Under the pieces are notes generated by a model. The model searched no databases and had not been told where the DNA came from. It worked only from the letters and a program-made list of their open reading frames with translations. A DNA stretch of 64,000 nt. It comes from Paenibacillus farraposensis (GTDB lineage: Bacteria; Bacillota; Bacilli; Paenibacillales; Paenibacillaceae). The position numbers and the translations under genes were made by a program. Within the stretch, counting starts at the first letter, position 1. Every line of letters starts with the position of its first letter. The stretch lies in NCBI RefSeq assembly GCF_020736845.1, contig NZ_JAFFQR010000112.1, forward strand, positions 798,911-862,910. The letters are read 5' to 3'. Shown here one piece after another: positions 1 to 10,355 of the stretch.

Positions 1-300
1 CATGCGGCTTTGTGTGGCTTATACTGCGCCACCGTGTACGTGGAAACCAGTCCTTGTTCTTTCATGATCCGGCTAATTCGGCGTCTGGACACCACGAATC
101 CGCGTTCATGGAGCTTGAACTTGATCTTGCCGTGTGCCGTAGGCTTTTCGGTTTTTGTGGAAGATATCCACAACCGCTTCGGTCATATCATCTTCATGGA
201 CCCGTTCCCTGGCTTCATAGTAGAACGTACTTCTTGCCATTTGCAGGACGTCGCACATTGCTGATACTGAGTATTTATCACGATTGTTCTGGATGATAGC
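1..300 (-). pseudogene. IS3-family transposase OrfB, N-terminal part, frameshifted
   Basis: Reading the minus strand from 300 gives an OrfB N-terminus that includes ...MARSTFYYEAR... and ...HKNRKAYGTR.... After YGTR the frame breaks: one extra base near 129 puts a stop shortly after, while the next frame continues with KIKFKLHERGFVVSRRR, the normal continuation of IS3 OrfB. The catalytic DDE core would lie beyond the window. The product would have been the integrase domain joined to OrfA by programmed -1 frameshifting. A sequencing error could mimic the frameshift, but OrfA is independently broken, so decay is the better reading. Confidence 0.7.
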
Positions 301-584
301 TACTTTCGTCCCATGATCAGCGCGGCTTGCTTTAAAATATCGACCTCCATCTTCAAACGCTGGTTCACTTTTCGCAAAGCCATCAGCTCGTTTTTATCTG
401 AAGAACGATTGTCTTTCTCCTTGAAGGAGCCTGACGTCTGAGCTTGCTTGATCCAGCGATCTAAAGCTGAAGCTGTGAGTCCATATTCCTCCACAATCGC
501 TGCCCGGGATTTCCCGTTTTCATAGAGTTGCACCATTTACTTTTTAAATTCTGAGGTGAAGGTTCGCTGTTGTTGTTTTGGCAT
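300..584 (-). pseudogene. IS3-family transposase OrfA, nonsense mutation
   Basis: OrfA is the DNA-binding subunit of the transposase. The reading frame starts at 584 (MPKQQQRTFTSEFKK), then meets an in-frame TAA at 537-539 exactly where the family has Gln before MVQLYENGKS. A C-to-T change explains it. The rest of the frame to 300 is intact, with the helix-turn-helix (AAIVEEYGLTASALDRWIK) and a C-terminal leucine-zipper-like stretch. A 78-residue product could restart at 536 but would lack the N-terminus. The element is very likely inactive. Confidence 0.75.
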
Positions 585-670
585 TTATTTTTCTTGTCCA
601 ACTAAGTGTAGCCGATCCAGAACTTCAATTTCCCACAGGAAGCCCCCACTATGCAAGAAATGTGATTTTA

Positions 671-698
671 TAAAAAAAGGCTCCCTCTCGGGAGCCTT
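671..698 (-). terminator. Rho-independent terminator of groESL
   Basis: AAGGCTCCC (677-685) pairs with GGGAGCCTT (690-698) around a 4-nt loop. On the minus strand the stem is followed by a run of T. It lies 37 bases past the groEL stop codon. Confidence 0.9.
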
Positions 699-734
699 AT
701 AAATAGCGGTATTACAGGGTTTTCAGACCCGTTT

Positions 735-2378
<1,644 letters not shown>

Positions 2379-2435
2379 CTATGGATTATGAATGAGTCGT
2401 TCAATTCCTATATTCAGATCCTATCCGGATTCCGG

Positions 2436-2717
2436 TTAACCGATGATCGCGTGGATATCGCTTTCTTTCATAATCAAATATTCTTTACCATCATATTTGA
2501 TTTCCGTTCCAGCGTATTTAGAGAAAATAACACGGTCGCCTTCTTTTACTTCCAGAGGAATACGGGCACCGTCTTTCAATGCGCCTGCACCAACCGCGAT
2601 AACTTTGCCTTCTTGCGGCTTTTCCTTGGCAGAGTCAGGAAGTACGATCCCGAAGGAAGTCGTTTGCTCTTGCTCAATTGCTTCCACCAATACGCGTTCA
2701 CCCAAAGGTTTGATCAT
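2436..2717 (-). CDS. groES: Co-chaperonin GroES (Hsp10)
   Basis: Seven-subunit lid of the GroEL chamber. The 93-residue product has the family N-terminus [12 protein letters not shown], a mobile-loop region rich in Thr/Ser (about residues 17-30), and the conserved [15 protein letters not shown] segment. The ribosome site AAGGAGG stands 9 bases before the ATG. First gene of the groESL operon, preceded by a sigma-A promoter and a CIRCE element. Confidence 0.99.
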   Translation of the reverse strand: MIKPLGERVLVEAIEQEQTTSFGIVLPDSAKEKPQEGKVIAVGAGALKDGARIPLEVKEGDRVIFSKYAGTEIKYDGKEYLIMKESDIHAIIG

Positions 2718-2778
2718 GAAAAAATAGCCTCCTTATTAAGTGTTTTCTCCTGTAATTCGGTTGTTATGCTGTATGTAA

Positions 2779-2805
2779 TTAGCACTCAACAGTCGTCAGT
2801 GCTAA
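2779..2805 (-). promoter_or_regulatory. CIRCE operator (HrcA site)
   Basis: TTAGCACTC (2779-2787), a 9-base spacer, then CAGTGCTAA (2797-2805). This is the CIRCE inverted repeat TTAGCACTC-N9-GAGTGCTAA with one mismatch. It lies between the groES promoter and start codon, the usual place for repression by HrcA in Bacillota. Confidence 0.95.
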
Positions 2806-2816
2806 CAACCAACTTT

Positions 2817-2845
2817 ATGATACTCAACTTGAGATTGAATTTCAA
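2817..2845 (-). promoter_or_regulatory. Sigma-A promoter of groESL
   Basis: On the minus strand TTGAAA (2845-2840), a 17-base spacer, and TATCAT (2822-2817). The CIRCE element follows directly downstream, over the likely transcription start. Confidence 0.8.
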
Positions 2846-3003
2846 GTCCCTAATGTATTTTTTATGGGAATTTTTACGGACAGCTCCTCACAATTATTTC
2901 CATCTGTCTTAAAAATAACCGTTCTATAACCGGACAATTATGTTTAAGACATGAATACCTGCTTTTCATGATACACAGATGCAGCCAAACATGCCCAATC
3001 CCG

Positions 3004-3771
3004 TTAATCATGTACTATGCACATGTTGGCCTCCCGCTCCTCCTGTGCACGCAGTTGCCTGCGGTATACGACCGATGACAAAAATACACTCGCTTCATAT
3101 AGTACCAGCAACGGGATCGATACCAAGAAATCAGATATAAAATCCGGCGGGGTAATGACCACCGCGACGAACACAAGCAGAAAATATGACATTTTCCGCC
3201 ATTTGCGAAGCCTGATTGGAGTCAGAACACGAATTCCCGTCAGAAACATGACCAGCAAGGGAAGCTCAAACAAAAGTGCCACAGGCAGCACAATATTAAA
3301 CATAAAGGTGAAATATTGCGCGATACCGTACGTTTCATGCAAGCCCATGCTTTTGGTGACCGATGATGTAAACTGCACGGCCATCGGGAAAATAATGAAA
3401 TAAGCAAAAGCTGTGCCAACGATAAACAAAAGCAGCACATACGGCACATAACGCAACGTCGCACTCCGCTCTTGCGGCCGCAATCCGGGACTGACAAACC
3501 TCCATAGCTGATAGCACGCAAACGGCAGCGCTACCGCAATTCCGATGATCATAGCAATTTTCATGTAGATACCGATCCCGTCCCAAAAGGAAAAGGCATT
3601 CAGCTGAAAAGCCTGCGCCGAGCCGGAGCGAATAAGCCATTCATAGACAGGGCCCGCCACGAATAAGCCGCCTGCCAGCGCCAGGGCAAATACGATCAGC
3701 ACATAAATAATTCTGCGGCGAAGCTCGCCCAGATGTTCCATTAGCGACATTTCATGCTCTGATGAGATCAA
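3004..3771 (-). CDS. tatC: Twin-arginine translocase subunit TatC
   Basis: Multi-pass membrane receptor for twin-arginine signal peptides; with TatA it exports folded proteins. The family signature SLMEHLGELRRRIIYVL stands at the N-terminus, followed by six predicted membrane helices, and MSLMEHLGELR is typical of Bacillota. An upstream ATG at 3858 would add 29 residues, but a strong site AAAGGAGGAG lies 6 bases before the TTG codon at 3771, giving 255 residues, the normal TatC length, so I prefer that start. It follows tatA by about 115 bases on the same strand, a minimal TatA-TatC pair. Confidence 0.95.
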   Translation of the reverse strand: MISSEHEMSLMEHLGELRRRIIYVLIVFALALAGGLFVAGPVYEWLIRSGSAQAFQLNAFSFWDGIGIYMKIAMIIGIAVALPFACYQLWRFVSPGLRPQERSATLRYVPYVLLLFIVGTAFAYFIIFPMAVQFTSSVTKSMGLHETYGIAQYFTFMFNIVLPVALLFELPLLVMFLTGIRVLTPIRLRKWRKMSYFLLVFVAVVITPPDFISDFLVSIPLLVLYEASVFLSSVVYRRQLRAQEEREANMCIVHD

Positions 3772-3886
3772 GCCCACTCCTCCTTTCCGAACGGAATGCT
3801 GTAGCTGCATCAGCCCTAAAAAATAAAGCCCTTCCCTGAAGAAGAGGCTCATGTTCATTGCAAGAAGAACGAATTAAAAACGAATT

Positions 3887-4138
3887 TTACGGCAACCGTT
3901 TATCCTCAGGCTGAGACTGAGCTTCTGAAGACACCAGCTGAGATGCTTGGACCGCATTATTTTTGGCGTCTTTACGCTCCGCCCGCTCGTCTTCGGATAA
4001 TATATCGCGTGCCCCGTTTTTAAACTCACGGAATGTACGCCCCACAGCTCGTCCCAGCTCAGGCAGCTTGTTTGGACCAAACAGCAGCAGGGCCAGAATA
4101 ATCAACAAAATATAACCCGGTGCTCCAATATTCGGCAT
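3887..4138 (-). CDS. tatA: Twin-arginine translocase subunit TatA
   Basis: Pore-forming partner of TatC. The 83-residue protein has one N-terminal membrane helix (ILLIILALLLFGPNKLPELG), the conserved hinge FGPNKLPELGRAVG, then an amphipathic helix and a charged tail. The site AAGGAGG is well placed before the ATG. Lacking a separate TatB, this is the bifunctional TatA type of Gram-positives (TatAy/TatAd-like). Confidence 0.95.
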   Translation of the reverse strand: MPNIGAPGYILLIILALLLFGPNKLPELGRAVGRTFREFKNGARDILSEDERAERKDAKNNAVQASQLVSSEAQSQPEDKRLP

Positions 4139-4240
4139 GTACAGTAATCCTCCTTATGTTGACAGGCATTGAGTTCCTCTTTTGCCCGTACATCCCTTAT
4201 GAATTCTTACGGGTATCATACCATACACAAATGCTGCCTT

Positions 4241-4723
4241 CTACCGGAACTGGCCTGTCACCATCAGAAGCGCCTCTGGAAGCTGGTCCATAATCGCTGC
4301 CAAATTTTCATGCACGCCTTTGGGCGTTCCCGGTAAATTTACGATCAGCGTACGTCCGCGTATTCCAACAATTCCTCGAAATAGCATAGCCGCCGGATTT
4401 TTCTGCATGACGTTCATTCTCATTGCTTCTGCCATGCCTGGCACTTCCCGTTCTACGACCCGCCGGGTTGCCTCGGGTGTCACATCACGGATGGCCAGTT
4501 CGGTTCCGCCTGTAGTCAATACCAGGTCTGCATGAAAATAGTCGGTCATTTCGATTAAAGCCGCAATAATTTCATCCGGTTCATCGGGAACGATCCGGTA
4601 CTCTACAATCTCTCCGCCCAGTTCTTCTTCGACGAGCTCCCGGATGACCTGTGCGCTTGTATCCTCACGCTCTCCCCTTGCCCCTTTATCGCTGGCTGTC
4701 AGGATCGCCGTTTTCCACACCAT
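4241..4723 (-). CDS. moaB: Molybdopterin biosynthesis protein MoaB/MogA family
   Basis: Adenylates molybdopterin before molybdenum insertion. The 160-residue protein has the MoCF-binding fold signatures: TASD near the N-terminus, LTTGGTELAIRDVTPEAT in the middle (the TTGGTG..xRDxT motif with E in place of the last Gly), and VNLPGTPKGV near the C-terminus. It stands between moaC and tatA on the same strand, about 110 bases after moaC, so it probably shares a transcript with moaC. MoaB and MogA cannot be separated from sequence alone. Confidence 0.92.
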   Translation of the reverse strand: MVWKTAILTASDKGARGEREDTSAQVIRELVEEELGGEIVEYRIVPDEPDEIIAALIEMTDYFHADLVLTTGGTELAIRDVTPEATRRVVEREVPGMAEAMRMNVMQKNPAAMLFRGIVGIRGRTLIVNLPGTPKGVHENLAAIMDQLPEALLMVTGQFR

Positions 4724-4835
4724 AAGATCACCCTTCTCCTATCATGAAAGAATACTTTCTCTTCTGAAAATCAGAAACAGCCACGCTGCATCCTCTATCA
4801 CATCACAGTACCCTCTCGGCGACACGTTATCTATG

Positions 4836-5324
4836 TCAAGGTTTCCGGTGGTCCTCCCTTTGAAAATCCCCATGCTTGCCGCCTGTTTTCGATTGCAGCA
4901 TGGTAGGGCCGATGATCATATCTTTTTGCAGCGCCTTGCACATATCATATACGGTTAACGCTGCGGCTGAAGCCGCTGTCAAAGCTTCCATTTCTACGCC
5001 TGTTTTCCCCTCGGTCTTCACTTCGGCTTCAATATGAAGCACATCATGCCCATTATCGGAAAACATAATGTTTACACCTGTCAGGGCCAGCGGATGACAC
5101 ATCGGAATCCAGTCCGACGTTTTTTTAGCGCCTTGAATCCCGGCGACCTGCGCTACAGCAAGAACATCACCCTTGCTAATCCTTCCTTCTTTCACAGCCG
5201 TCAATGTAGCCGGATCCATCGTAATTTGTGTTACGGCGACTGCTGTGCGAACCGTAGACGCTTTGCCCGAAATATCCACCATACGAGCCCGTCCCTGGTC
5301 GTTAAAATGAGTAAAGGAATCCAC
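4836..5324 (-). CDS. moaC: Cyclic pyranopterin monophosphate synthase MoaC
   Basis: Converts the MoaA product 3',8-cyclo-GTP to cyclic pyranopterin monophosphate, the first committed molybdenum cofactor intermediate. The 162 residues include the conserved [10 protein letters not shown] and [18 protein letters not shown] / DMCKALQK stretches with the catalytic Lys and Asp residues. The start is a GTG at 5324 (MDSFTHFND). No moaA is in the window. The upstream neighbour 5-formyl-THF cyclo-ligase ends 38 bases away and may be co-transcribed. Confidence 0.97.
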   Translation of the reverse strand: MDSFTHFNDQGRARMVDISGKASTVRTAVAVTQITMDPATLTAVKEGRISKGDVLAVAQVAGIQGAKKTSDWIPMCHPLALTGVNIMFSDNGHDVLHIEAEVKTEGKTGVEMEALTAASAAALTVYDMCKALQKDMIIGPTMLQSKTGGKHGDFQREDHRKP

Positions 5325-5362
5325 GACTCCCTAACAGCTCCTTTCGCATCCAAAGCTTCGTT

Positions 5363-6016
5363 TTATTCGTCATTTGTCGATTTTGCATGATCACAATCTA
5401 AAGACCCGTCGGGGGTAAATAGCACATCCACGCTCAAATCCCCCGGCTCCATGGGCACTCGCTCCAGCAACTGTCCTGGCAGCAGCAGCGAGACATAAAG
5501 CGGACCTGGGCAGGCGCTGTTATGCTTCCCTGCCTTTACCTGTGCGGTAAAGCGGTCATAGTAGCCCCCGCCGTAGCCAATTCTGCCTCCCAGGCGATCA
5601 AAGGCCAGGCCGGGTACAACAACCCAGTCAATTTCCATCCACCTTGCAGGCAGCCATTCCTCGCATGTCAATGCAGGCTCAGGAATGTTCCAAATACCTG
5701 GCACGATATCTTCGTGTTGATCCATTTCTCTTAGCTCCATGGTCCGGGTTGCCGGATTCACTCTCGGGGCCAGAACACGATCCCCCTGCGACCAGCAATG
5801 CTCAATGAGGGGGGCCGTCGAAATCTCGCTGCCAAATGAGAGATAACTAAATAAGGTTAGCTTTTCCCCGTTCCTGTCTATTCTAAGCTGCTCCCATGCC
5901 TCGATTGCATGCCGACAGGCCGCAGCCGATGCTTTCTGCCTTGTCAGCAGGTTCATGGAATCACGCGCTTCCCTTTGTTGCCTTCGTAGCGCATTCTTCA
6001 CACTACAGACATCCAT
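5363..6016 (-). CDS. 5-formyltetrahydrofolate cyclo-ligase
   Basis: Converts 5-formyl-THF to 5,10-methenyl-THF with ATP, a folate salvage step. The 217-residue protein has the family C-terminal signature GGRIGYGGGYYDRF (about residues 148-161) and the N-terminal RRQQREAR segment that holds the nucleotide. The site GGAGGG precedes the ATG by 7 bases. First gene of the likely folate/moaC/moaB transcript. Confidence 0.95.
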   Translation of the reverse strand: MDVCSVKNALRRQQREARDSMNLLTRQKASAAACRHAIEAWEQLRIDRNGEKLTLFSYLSFGSEISTAPLIEHCWSQGDRVLAPRVNPATRTMELREMDQHEDIVPGIWNIPEPALTCEEWLPARWMEIDWVVVPGLAFDRLGGRIGYGGGYYDRFTAQVKAGKHNSACPGPLYVSLLLPGQLLERVPMEPGDLSVDVLFTPDGSLDCDHAKSTNDE

Positions 6017-6284
6017 CTATCCGCCCTCCTGCATGAATCGTCGAAAATGCTACAAAACGTTACAATCGTTTATTTGTAGTAAGTGCTGTACGTTGCAAGT
6101 TTTTTTCATTCTTTTTCAGTCCTTATTTAAGTTTATCATTGTTTATACAAATTGACTACACGCGGCTCAAGGGTTTACGAGGCAATAGCAGTGCAATAGC
6201 GGGTATTTTCATGTAAACTGGAAGGAAGGTACCTGCCGGGAAAGCAGGGAAACTGTGCAAAATGTAATGGAGGAACGATACGCG

Positions 6285-8249
6285 ATGCTATTGCAAGTAA
6301 CCGGAATTACAAAATCCTATGGAATTGAGCCCGTTCTGGACGGGATTAACCTTCAAATATTAGAACGTGAACGCATTGGACTGGTAGGTGTGAACGGTGC
6401 AGGCAAATCGACCCTGCTCAAAATTATCGCTGGTGAAATATCCTATGACAGCGGCCAAATTTTCAAGGCAAAGGAGACCCGCATCGGTTATCTGGCACAG
6501 AACAGCGGCTTGTACTCGGATCGCTCGATCTGGGATGAAATGATGCTGGTATTCGCCCCGTTGATTGAAACTGAGCAGGAATTGAGGCAAATGGAGCAGG
6601 AAATCGCTGATCCGGCCAATGCGCAGAACGAAAAGCGTTATGCCGATCTACTTGAGCGCTATGCACGACGGTCAGACTGGTTCAAGGATCACGGCGGCTA
6701 TGAAATGGAGACCCGCATTCGCAGCGTGCTGCATGGCATGGGTTTTGGTTCATTCGCACCCGAGACGCCTGTAGCTACGCTGAGCGGCGGGCAGAAAACA
6801 CGTCTTGCACTGGCACGCATTCTGCTGCTCGCTCCGGACGTGCTTATGCTCGATGAGCCGACCAACTATCTCGATATCCAGACCTTGACCTGGCTTGAAG
6901 ACTATCTGCGCGGCTATTCCGGCTCTCTGTTGGTCGTGTCCCATGACCGATATTTTCTGGACCGGCTGGTAACGACGATTATTGAAATCGAGCGCCACCG
7001 CTCCACTCGCTATACAGGCAACTATAGCCGCTATATGGAACTGAAGGCTGCCGAGTATGAAACGAATCTCAAGCATTACGAAAAGCAGCAAGAGGAAATC
7101 ACCCGTATGGAGGCATTTATACAACGTAATATCGTGCGAGCCTCCACAACCAAACGTGCCCAGAGCCGCCGCAAGCAGCTGGATAAAATGGAGCGTATGG
7201 ATCGACCTATGGGCGATTTGAAAAAGGCTCATTTTTCCTTCGAAACCGCCTTTATGTCGGGTAAGGAAGTACTGGAAGTGCGCGATCTCTCCGTAGGGTA
7301 TGAAGGTAAAGAGCCTTTATTCCGGCATGCATCCTTTGACTTAAAGCGTGGAGATACGGTGGCACTGATCGGTCCGAACGGAATCGGAAAATCGACGCTG
7401 CTCAAGTGTCTGACCGGAACGCTCAAACCTGCTGCCGGCTCCATTCACTGGGGCACGAAGATCAAGATTGGACTGTATGACCAGGAGCAGACGAATCTGA
7501 ACCCGGCCAATACCGTGCTCGAGGAGCTGTGGAGCGAATACCCTCATATGGAGGAAGCACGGATTCGTACGGTTCTGGGTAATTTCCTGTTCAGTGGCGA
7601 CGATGTGCTAAAAAAGATAGCGACATTAAGCGGCGGGGAAAAAGCCCGCGTGTCTCTGGCCAAGCTGATGCTTCGCGAAGCAAATGTGCTGATTCTCGAT
7701 GAACCTACCAACCATCTGGATCTGTTCAGCAAAGAAGTGCTGGAGGCTGCTTTGATGGACTACGACGGCACACTGTTATTCATTTCCCATGACCGTTATT
7801 TCCTCAATAAAATGGCAGAGCGTGTTATTGAGCTTCATCCTGAAGGAATCCAACATTTCCTGGGGAATTATGATGACTATGTAGCCAAAAAGCTGGAGCT
7901 GGAGGAAATAGCCCAGGAAGCTCAACAAAGCGGTCAGGCAGCACGCAGCAAAACATCGACTGCCTCTACATCGGCAACAGGTGAGACACCACCTAAATCA
8001 CGCGCTGCCATCTATGCGGCAGACAAACAAGCCAAGAGCGAGGAACGCAGCCGGCAGCGTAAGCTGGAAGCGCTGGAAAATCAAATCAAAGCGCTGGAAG
8101 AGCAAATTTTGGGATTGGAGGAGCAAATGACGCTGCCAGAGATTTATCAGGACTACACGGCGCTCCAGGATATTCAAGCCCAACTCGACAATCATAAACA
8201 GGAGTTGGCTCAAACCTATGCGTCTTGGGAAGAACTGTTGGATAATTAA
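6285..8249 (+). CDS. ABC-F family ATPase (YdiF-like)
   Basis: Soluble ribosome-associated ATPase with two fused ABC domains and no membrane part. Domain 1 has Walker A GVNGAGKST (about residues 35-43) and LSGGQKTRLALAR...LDEPTNYLD; the linker between the domains is long and charged; domain 2 has GPNGIGKST and LSGGEKARVSLAK...LDEPTNHLD. The C-terminus is a Ser/Thr-rich stretch and a Glu-rich coiled coil. I set the start at the ATG in MLLQVTGITKSYG, where the family begins and where GGAGG precedes; an in-frame ATG at 6255 adds ten residues. The location beside tsaD matches the ydiF-gcp synteny of B. subtilis. Translation factor or antibiotic-protection role cannot be told apart. Confidence 0.93.
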   Translation: MLLQVTGITKSYGIEPVLDGINLQILERERIGLVGVNGAGKSTLLKIIAGEISYDSGQIFKAKETRIGYLAQNSGLYSDRSIWDEMMLVFAPLIETEQELRQMEQEIADPANAQNEKRYADLLERYARRSDWFKDHGGYEMETRIRSVLHGMGFGSFAPETPVATLSGGQKTRLALARILLLAPDVLMLDEPTNYLDIQTLTWLEDYLRGYSGSLLVVSHDRYFLDRLVTTIIEIERHRSTRYTGNYSRYMELKAAEYETNLKHYEKQQEEITRMEAFIQRNIVRASTTKRAQSRRKQLDKMERMDRPMGDLKKAHFSFETAFMSGKEVLEVRDLSVGYEGKEPLFRHASFDLKRGDTVALIGPNGIGKSTLLKCLTGTLKPAAGSIHWGTKIKIGLYDQEQTNLNPANTVLEELWSEYPHMEEARIRTVLGNFLFSGDDVLKKIATLSGGEKARVSLAKLMLREANVLILDEPTNHLDLFSKEVLEAALMDYDGTLLFISHDRYFLNKMAERVIELHPEGIQHFLGNYDDYVAKKLELEEIAQEAQQSGQAARSKTSTASTSATGETPPKSRAAIYAADKQAKSEERSRQRKLEALENQIKALEEQILGLEEQMTLPEIYQDYTALQDIQAQLDNHKQELAQTYASWEELLDN

Positions 8250-8315
8250 AGACTGCTGCTAACCTTTTAACCTGAAAATTTCACATTTCCCTCTTCCATC
8301 TTTTTGTACACAGGA

Positions 8316-8552
8316 ATATCCACAAATCATATAAATGGACGATATTGAAAAATGGCCTTTTGGGCCATTTTTTTATTGCCCAAAAGCCATCTTAAAGTGA
8401 AAACCAAATTTATCCACCGCTCTATCCACATTATCCACAGATTTCATTATAGATAAAAGCACAACATATCCCCGGGTTTGCGATCTGCCAAAAGTCTTGG
8501 TCTGCTTGCTTCCAGCTTGATTATCCACATTTCCAATGGTATATGTGGATAA
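8316..8552. promoter_or_regulatory. DnaA-box cluster
   Basis: Three perfect DnaA boxes, TTATCCACA at 8431-8439 and 8521-8529 and its reverse TGTGGATAA at 8544-8552, plus three boxes with one mismatch at 8316-8324, 8410-8418 and 8422-8430. They fill a gap between two convergent genes, where no promoter is expected. From memory, the equivalent gcp-ydiF gap of B. subtilis is one of the DnaA-binding clusters found by ChIP-chip; I cannot check this here. No AT-rich unwinding element or dnaA gene is adjacent, so this is not oriC. Confidence 0.85.
8348..8375 (+). terminator. Rho-independent terminator after the ABC-F gene
   Basis: AATGGCC (8351-8357) pairs with GGCCATT (8363-8369), followed by seven T. 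An overlapping longer inverted repeat (8352-8365 with 8378-8390, one bulge) could form instead. Confidence 0.85.
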
Positions 8553-8712
8553 CTTTGTTCACAACTTGACAAATCATATTATTATTCAGGGAGTATTCAA
8601 TGCTCCGATTTTTTTGATGAATCCTGAAAGAGCGTGAAGGATTGTGGCGAATCATGCGGGAGGATGAGATGCTATTTATGGACCAGCTCAAATTCCTTTA
8701 AATATACCACTT

Positions 8713-8748
8713 GAAAAAAAAGACACGACCTCAACTGTGTCGTGTCTT
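8713..8748 (-). terminator. Rho-independent terminator of the tsaE-tsaB-rimI-tsaD operon
   Basis: A perfect 10-bp stem, AAGACACGAC (8720-8729) with GTCGTGTCTT (8739-8748), followed on the minus strand by a run of eight T. It lies 13 bases past the tsaD stop codon. Confidence 0.95.
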
Positions 8749-8761
8749 GCTCATTTTTCAA

Positions 8762-9826
8762 TTAAGATCGGACAGACCATTCCTCCAGAGACAGCCCTGG
8801 GTCTGCCTTCATATCCAATGAGGTAAATTCGCCGCGCTTCCACTTGGCGTAGGCCGCAGCACCGATCATGGCTGCATTGTCTGTACAATATTTCATGGAT
8901 GGTACAAGCAGCTCGATTCCTTCACGCCCGCAGCGCTCACGCAATGCTGTACGCAGTCCGCGATTGGCGGCAACCCCCCCGCAGAGCAGGAGCTGCTTCG
9001 CATGGTATTCATGCATGGCACGAATCGCTTTTTCGACCAGCACCTCTACTACCGACTCTTGAAAGCCTCTTGCGATCGCTCCGGCTTGAACGGCTTCTCC
9101 GCGCATTTTCGCCTGATTAATCACATTCAGCACCGCAGATTTCAAACCACTAAAGCTGAAATCATAAGAATCCGGCTCCAGCCATGCACGCGGTAAAGTG
9201 ACAACTTCCTCCGATTCATGAGCCACCCGATCCACATGCGGACCTCCGGGATACGGAAATCCAATGGCTCGCGCTACTTTGTCATAGGCTTCCCCGACCG
9301 CATCATCCCTTGTCCGGCCAATGAGTTGAAAATGGCCTTCGGACTTCATCAGCACCAGCTCTGTATGCCCTCCCGACACCACAAGCGCGATGCACGGATA
9401 TACAATATCGTGCTCCAACTGGTTGGCATAAATATGGCCCGCGATATGATGCGTCCCGATCAGCGGCTTGCCGAACGCCATGGCGGTACTCTTGGCGGCG
9501 ACAATACCAACCAGCAATGCGCCTACGAGGCCCGGTCCTTGCGTTACCGCAACTGCCGAAAGATCACGGGGCGCAATTCCCGATGCTCGTACAGCTTCGT
9601 CCAGCATATAAGTAATGCTCTCCACATGCTTGCGCGATGCCACCTCTGGCACTACACCGCCAAAGGCTTTATGTATTTCAATCTGGCTGGAAATGAGATT
9701 GGAAAGTACCTCTGTACCATTTTTCACGACGGAAACAGCCGTCTCATCACAACTCGTCTCCACGGCCAGTATATAGCAAGGCTCGCCGGAGGCGATGCCT
9801 GTACCTGCTTTTTCCTCTTGCATCAT
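8762..9826 (-). CDS. tsaD: tRNA N6-threonylcarbamoyladenosine transferase TsaD
   Basis: Transfers the threonylcarbamoyl group onto A37 of ANN-decoding tRNAs, working with TsaB and TsaE. The 354-residue protein has the metal-binding HxxxH motif (H127-H131 in THHIAGH) and the Kae1/Gcp family stretches [19 protein letters not shown] and SGGHTEL. Its start overlaps the rimI stop by 4 bases, so translation is probably coupled. Last gene of the operon and followed by a strong terminator. Confidence 0.98.
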   Translation of the reverse strand: MMQEEKAGTGIASGEPCYILAVETSCDETAVSVVKNGTEVLSNLISSQIEIHKAFGGVVPEVASRKHVESITYMLDEAVRASGIAPRDLSAVAVTQGPGLVGALLVGIVAAKSTAMAFGKPLIGTHHIAGHIYANQLEHDIVYPCIALVVSGGHTELVLMKSEGHFQLIGRTRDDAVGEAYDKVARAIGFPYPGGPHVDRVAHESEEVVTLPRAWLEPDSYDFSFSGLKSAVLNVINQAKMRGEAVQAGAIARGFQESVVEVLVEKAIRAMHEYHAKQLLLCGGVAANRGLRTALRERCGREGIELLVPSMKYCTDNAAMIGAAAYAKWKRGEFTSLDMKADPGLSLEEWSVRS

Positions 9827-10347
9827 TGCTCCTGCACGCTTCCTTCCTGTCGATCAGATGCCTCATGCGCAGGGAGATCCGCCCACATGATCACAGCATC
9901 CTCGTTATTATCCGAATAATAGCCTTTGCGGATACCCGCGGGCTTAAAGCCCTTTTTCTCATACAAGCTCTGGGCAACCCGATTCGTTACCCGTACCTCC
10001 AGCGTCATACGCTCCATTCCTAAATAGGAGGCGGTTTGCATCAACTCATCCAACAGCCTGTCTCCAAGCTTGCGCCCGCGAAAAGCCTCGCGGACGGCGA
10101 TATTTGTAATATGGGCCTCATCCATAACCGTCCACATGCCCGCATAGCCGATGGCTTGCCCGTTCAGCTCCATAATCATATATTTGGCAAAATGATTCAG
10201 TGTCAACTCATTGCGGAATGCTTCCTCCGTCCACGGCAGCGTGAACGCTTCATGCTCAATCTCCAGAACATCGGGAATATCATCCAGCTGCATCAAGCGA
10301 AACTCAAGCTTCTCTTTCTGCTGCATGTTCTTTGCCATGTTGTTCAC
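9823..10347 (-). CDS. rimI: Ribosomal protein bS18 N-acetyltransferase RimI family
   Basis: GNAT-fold acetyltransferase. The acetyl-CoA loop is seen in the [16 protein letters not shown] stretch, followed by [19 protein letters not shown], the conserved end of the domain. The frame opens with GTG at 10347; the ATG at 10338 with GGTG six bases upstream is equally likely, giving 171 residues. It stands between tsaB and tsaD, the standard ydiD position in Bacillota. Substrate S18 is inferred from the family only. Confidence 0.92.
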   Translation of the reverse strand: MNNMAKNMQQKEKLEFRLMQLDDIPDVLEIEHEAFTLPWTEEAFRNELTLNHFAKYMIMELNGQAIGYAGMWTVMDEAHITNIAVREAFRGRKLGDRLLDELMQTASYLGMERMTLEVRVTNRVAQSLYEKKGFKPAGIRKGYYSDNNEDAVIMWADLPAHEASDRQEGSVQEQ

Positions 10348-10355
10348 CGCTCTCT

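Larger units (their letters stand above)
1..602 (-). mobile_element. Decayed IS3-family insertion sequence, left part only
   Basis: The minus strand carries the orfA-orfB arrangement of an IS3-family (IS150-like) element: a helix-turn-helix OrfA followed by the N-terminal part of OrfB, which runs off the window edge. Both frames are broken (see the two pseudogenes). The start of OrfA lies at 584, and the sequence just upstream (593-600, TGGACAAG on the minus strand) may lie near the terminal inverted repeat. The exact end is not resolved and no target duplication can be seen because the other end is outside the window. Confidence 0.75.

Noticed and set aside
8316-8552. Chromosome origin oriC
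   Set aside because: DnaA boxes are present, but there is no dnaA/dnaN, no AT-rich unwinding region, and the genes around are not origin-linked.
8553-8712. Short plus-strand frame ending MREDEMLFMDQLKFL
   Set aside because: A good GGGAGG occurs but the product is at most 25 residues, with no family and no terminator of its own; not enough to call a gene.
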